In this document: piece by piece, positions 62,571-64,000 of the stretch
How positions within the stretch are numbered: position 1 is the first letter of the stretch
How the letters are laid out: the number at the start of each line of letters is the position of its first letter
The notes under the pieces: model-generated
The model's database searches: none
What the model saw: the letters and a program-made list of their open reading frames with translations, nothing else
What the model was told of the DNA's origin: nothing
Assembly: GCA_016714645.1 (NCBI GenBank)
Contig: JADKCI010000005.1
Coordinates: 372,001 to 436,000, forward strand
DNA from: Chromatiaceae bacterium
Lineage (GTDB): Bacteria; Pseudomonadota; Gammaproteobacteria; Chromatiales; Chromatiaceae
Direction of reading: 5' to 3'
Length of the DNA: 64,000 nt
Program-made: the position numbers and the translations under genes

Positions 62571-64000
62571 ATGGCCGTCTTCGAAAACTATGCCCAATTC
62601 AGCACCAAAAAGGTAGCCCGGACCCTGGAACTGGCGGTGACGGAACTCGTCGCGCTGCGCCAGAACACCCTGACGCCGGATTTCATCCTCCTGGCCCTGC
62701 TTGGCCAGCCGGACGCGGAGCCCCTGCACATCCTGGAACGTCTGCTGCCCAATGGGGCGGAGACGGCCGTCAAGCTGCGTTCGAACGTCCAGGCCCACTA
62801 TCAGCTTGCCGTACCCCGGCAGGGCAACCAGATCCTGGTCACCGAGGAAATCAACGAGATGTTCCGCCTTGCCCACGAGGAGGCCCGGCGACTGGGTGAC
62901 GGCTTCATCGCCACCGGCACCCTCTTCCTGGCCCTCTTCGACCCCCTGTGCGGCGGCGTCGCCGAGCGCCTGCGGGAGGCGGGCATCGATTGCGACCAGG
63001 CGCGAACGGCACTGAAAGAGTTGCGTCACGGCCGGGCCATCAATAGCGAGGAGGCGGAGAGCGATCCCGACCCCCTTGAGCGCTATACCCGTGACCTGAC
63101 AGAGTTGGCCCGCCAGCACGGACTGGACCCGGTCATCGGCCGCGAGGAAGAGATCGCCCAGGTCATCCAGACCCTCTCCCGGCGCAAGAAGAACAACCCG
63201 GCCCTGATCGGCGAGGCCGGGGTCGGCAAGACGGTGATCGTCGAGGGCCTGGCCCAGCGCATCGCCAATGCCGAGGTACCCGACACCCTCATCAACAAGC
63301 GCCTGCTAGCCCTGGACATGGGCGACATCATCGCCGGGGCCAAGATGCGCGGCGAGTTCGAGGAACGGCTCAAATCGGTGCGGGACGCCGTCATCGCCGC
63401 CAAGGGCAGCGTCATCCTCTTCATCGACGAACTCCACACCGTGGTCGGGGCTGGCGGAAGCGCGGGCTCCGGGAGCCTGGACGCCCCCAGTCTGCTCAAG
63501 ACCGCCCTGGCCCAAGGCAGCCTGCAGGTCATCGGCGCCGACACCCTGGACGAGTACCACCGCTTCGTCGAGTCCGACAAGGCCCTGGAGCGGCGCTTTC
63601 ACCCCATCCTGGTGCGGGAACCCAGCGCCGCCGACACCCTGCGGATCCTCCAGGGTCTGGCCCCCCGTTACGAGCAGCACCACCAGATCCACTACGCCGC
63701 CGACGCCCTGGAGGCCGCCGCTCAACTCGCGGAGCGCTACATCAGCGACCGCCGCCTGCCGGACAAGGCCATCGACCTCCTGGACGAGGCCGGGGCCCAC
63801 AAACACCTGCGGCTCATCTCGGTCCCCGCCCCCATCCGCGAGCGGGAACGTGAGCGCCAACGCCTGCTGCATGAAAAGACCCAGGCCTTCAACGCCCAGG
63901 AGTTCGAGCGCGCGGCGCGCCAGCAGATGGAAATCCTGGCGCTGGAGGAAAAGCTGGCCAGCGACCGCCTGGAGTGGGAAAAGGAGCGCGCCAGCGAGGA
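62571..64000 (+). CDS. ClpC/ClpB-type AAA+ unfoldase, N-terminal part
   Basis: A HSP100 ATPase cut by the right edge after about 476 residues. AGAGGGA precedes ATG 62571. An N-domain (about 1-150) leads to the first AAA+ module: RKKNNPALIGEAGVGKTVIV (Walker A), VILFIDELHTVVGAG (Walker B). After it comes a UVR-like segment, FNAQEFERAARQQMEILALE, in place of the long ClpB middle coiled coil; this favours ClpC. The second AAA+ module and any ClpP-binding loop are outside the window. Confidence 0.85.
   Translation, partial: MAVFENYAQFSTKKVARTLELAVTELVALRQNTLTPDFILLALLGQPDAEPLHILERLLPNGAETAVKLRSNVQAHYQLAVPRQGNQILVTEEINEMFRLAHEEARRLGDGFIATGTLFLALFDPLCGGVAERLREAGIDCDQARTALKELRHGRAINSEEAESDPDPLERYTRDLTELARQHGLDPVIGREEEIAQVIQTLSRRKKNNPALIGEAGVGKTVIVEGLAQRIANAEVPDTLINKRLLALDMGDIIAGAKMRGEFEERLKSVRDAVIAAKGSVILFIDELHTVVGAGGSAGSGSLDAPSLLKTALAQGSLQVIGADTLDEYHRFVESDKALERRFHPILVREPSAADTLRILQGLAPRYEQHHQIHYAADALEAAAQLAERYISDRRLPDKAIDLLDEAGAHKHLRLISVPAPIRERERERQRLLHEKTQAFNAQEFERAARQQMEILALEEKLASDRLEWEKERASE

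Overview
The window is high-GC, densely coded DNA from a gammaproteobacterium. The gene content fits the Chromatiales (purple sulfur bacteria and relatives): a DsrC-superfamily protein beside a CysB-type regulator, SrkA, a cytochrome-rich nitrous oxide reductase cluster, an aceK/aceBA glyoxylate bypass, and an archaeal-type RNA ligase with its partner protein. The family placement is inferred from gene content and protein style. No rRNA or phylogenetic marker comparison could be run.

Layout. 1-8 kb holds housekeeping genes: the end of srkA, a truncated cache-domain protein, a PsiE-family protein, birA, an M61 peptidase, a lytic transglycosylase, a DUF4139 protein and lysS. 8-14 kb is an RND efflux pump and its adaptor, lying between lysS and prfB; prfB carries the classical programmed +1 frameshift. 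14-25 kb is mostly transport: an MHS-type MFS permease, a UspA protein, a frameshifted NhaD/citrate-type carrier, an APC permease, a DedA protein, a VapBC-type toxin-antitoxin pair, a CNNM/CorC protein and a dctPQM TRAP transporter. 25-27 kb has an RspA-like DsrC homologue that has lost both active cysteines, divergent from a CysB-like regulator. 27-34 kb carries glycogen synthase with a long Pro/Ala-rich N-terminal extension, a PEBP protein, an EF-G-like GTPase, and an Rnl3/Pab1020-type RNA ligase convergent with its PIN-like partner. 34-40 kb has a GH17-GT2 beta-glucan synthase, tRNA-Leu(UAG) followed by a GGDEF remnant, and a chrBA chromate-resistance pair.

40-52 kb is the centrepiece: a clade II-type nitrous oxide reductase cluster, nosZ - monohaem cytochrome c - dihaem cytochrome c - nosB-like - nosD - nosG - nosH - nosF - nosL - nosY, with a further dihaem cytochrome c convergent at its end. 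NosZ reduces N2O in the periplasm. NosD, NosF, NosY and NosL supply sulfur and copper for the CuZ site. NosG, NosH and the cytochromes plausibly feed it electrons from the quinone pool. There is no nosR. Three FNR/DNR-type boxes sit upstream of nosZ, the dihaem cytochrome and the convergent cytochrome. Two of them have a -10-like element at the position expected for an activator centred at -41.5.

52-64 kb holds aceK divergent from aceB-aceA, an RraA-family protein, several small conserved or unknown proteins, a TauE/SafE permease, a TatT-type TRAP lipoprotein with its solute-binding protein but no adjacent permease, and the start of a ClpC-like AAA+ unfoldase that runs off the window.

No CRISPR array, insertion sequence or rRNA gene was seen.
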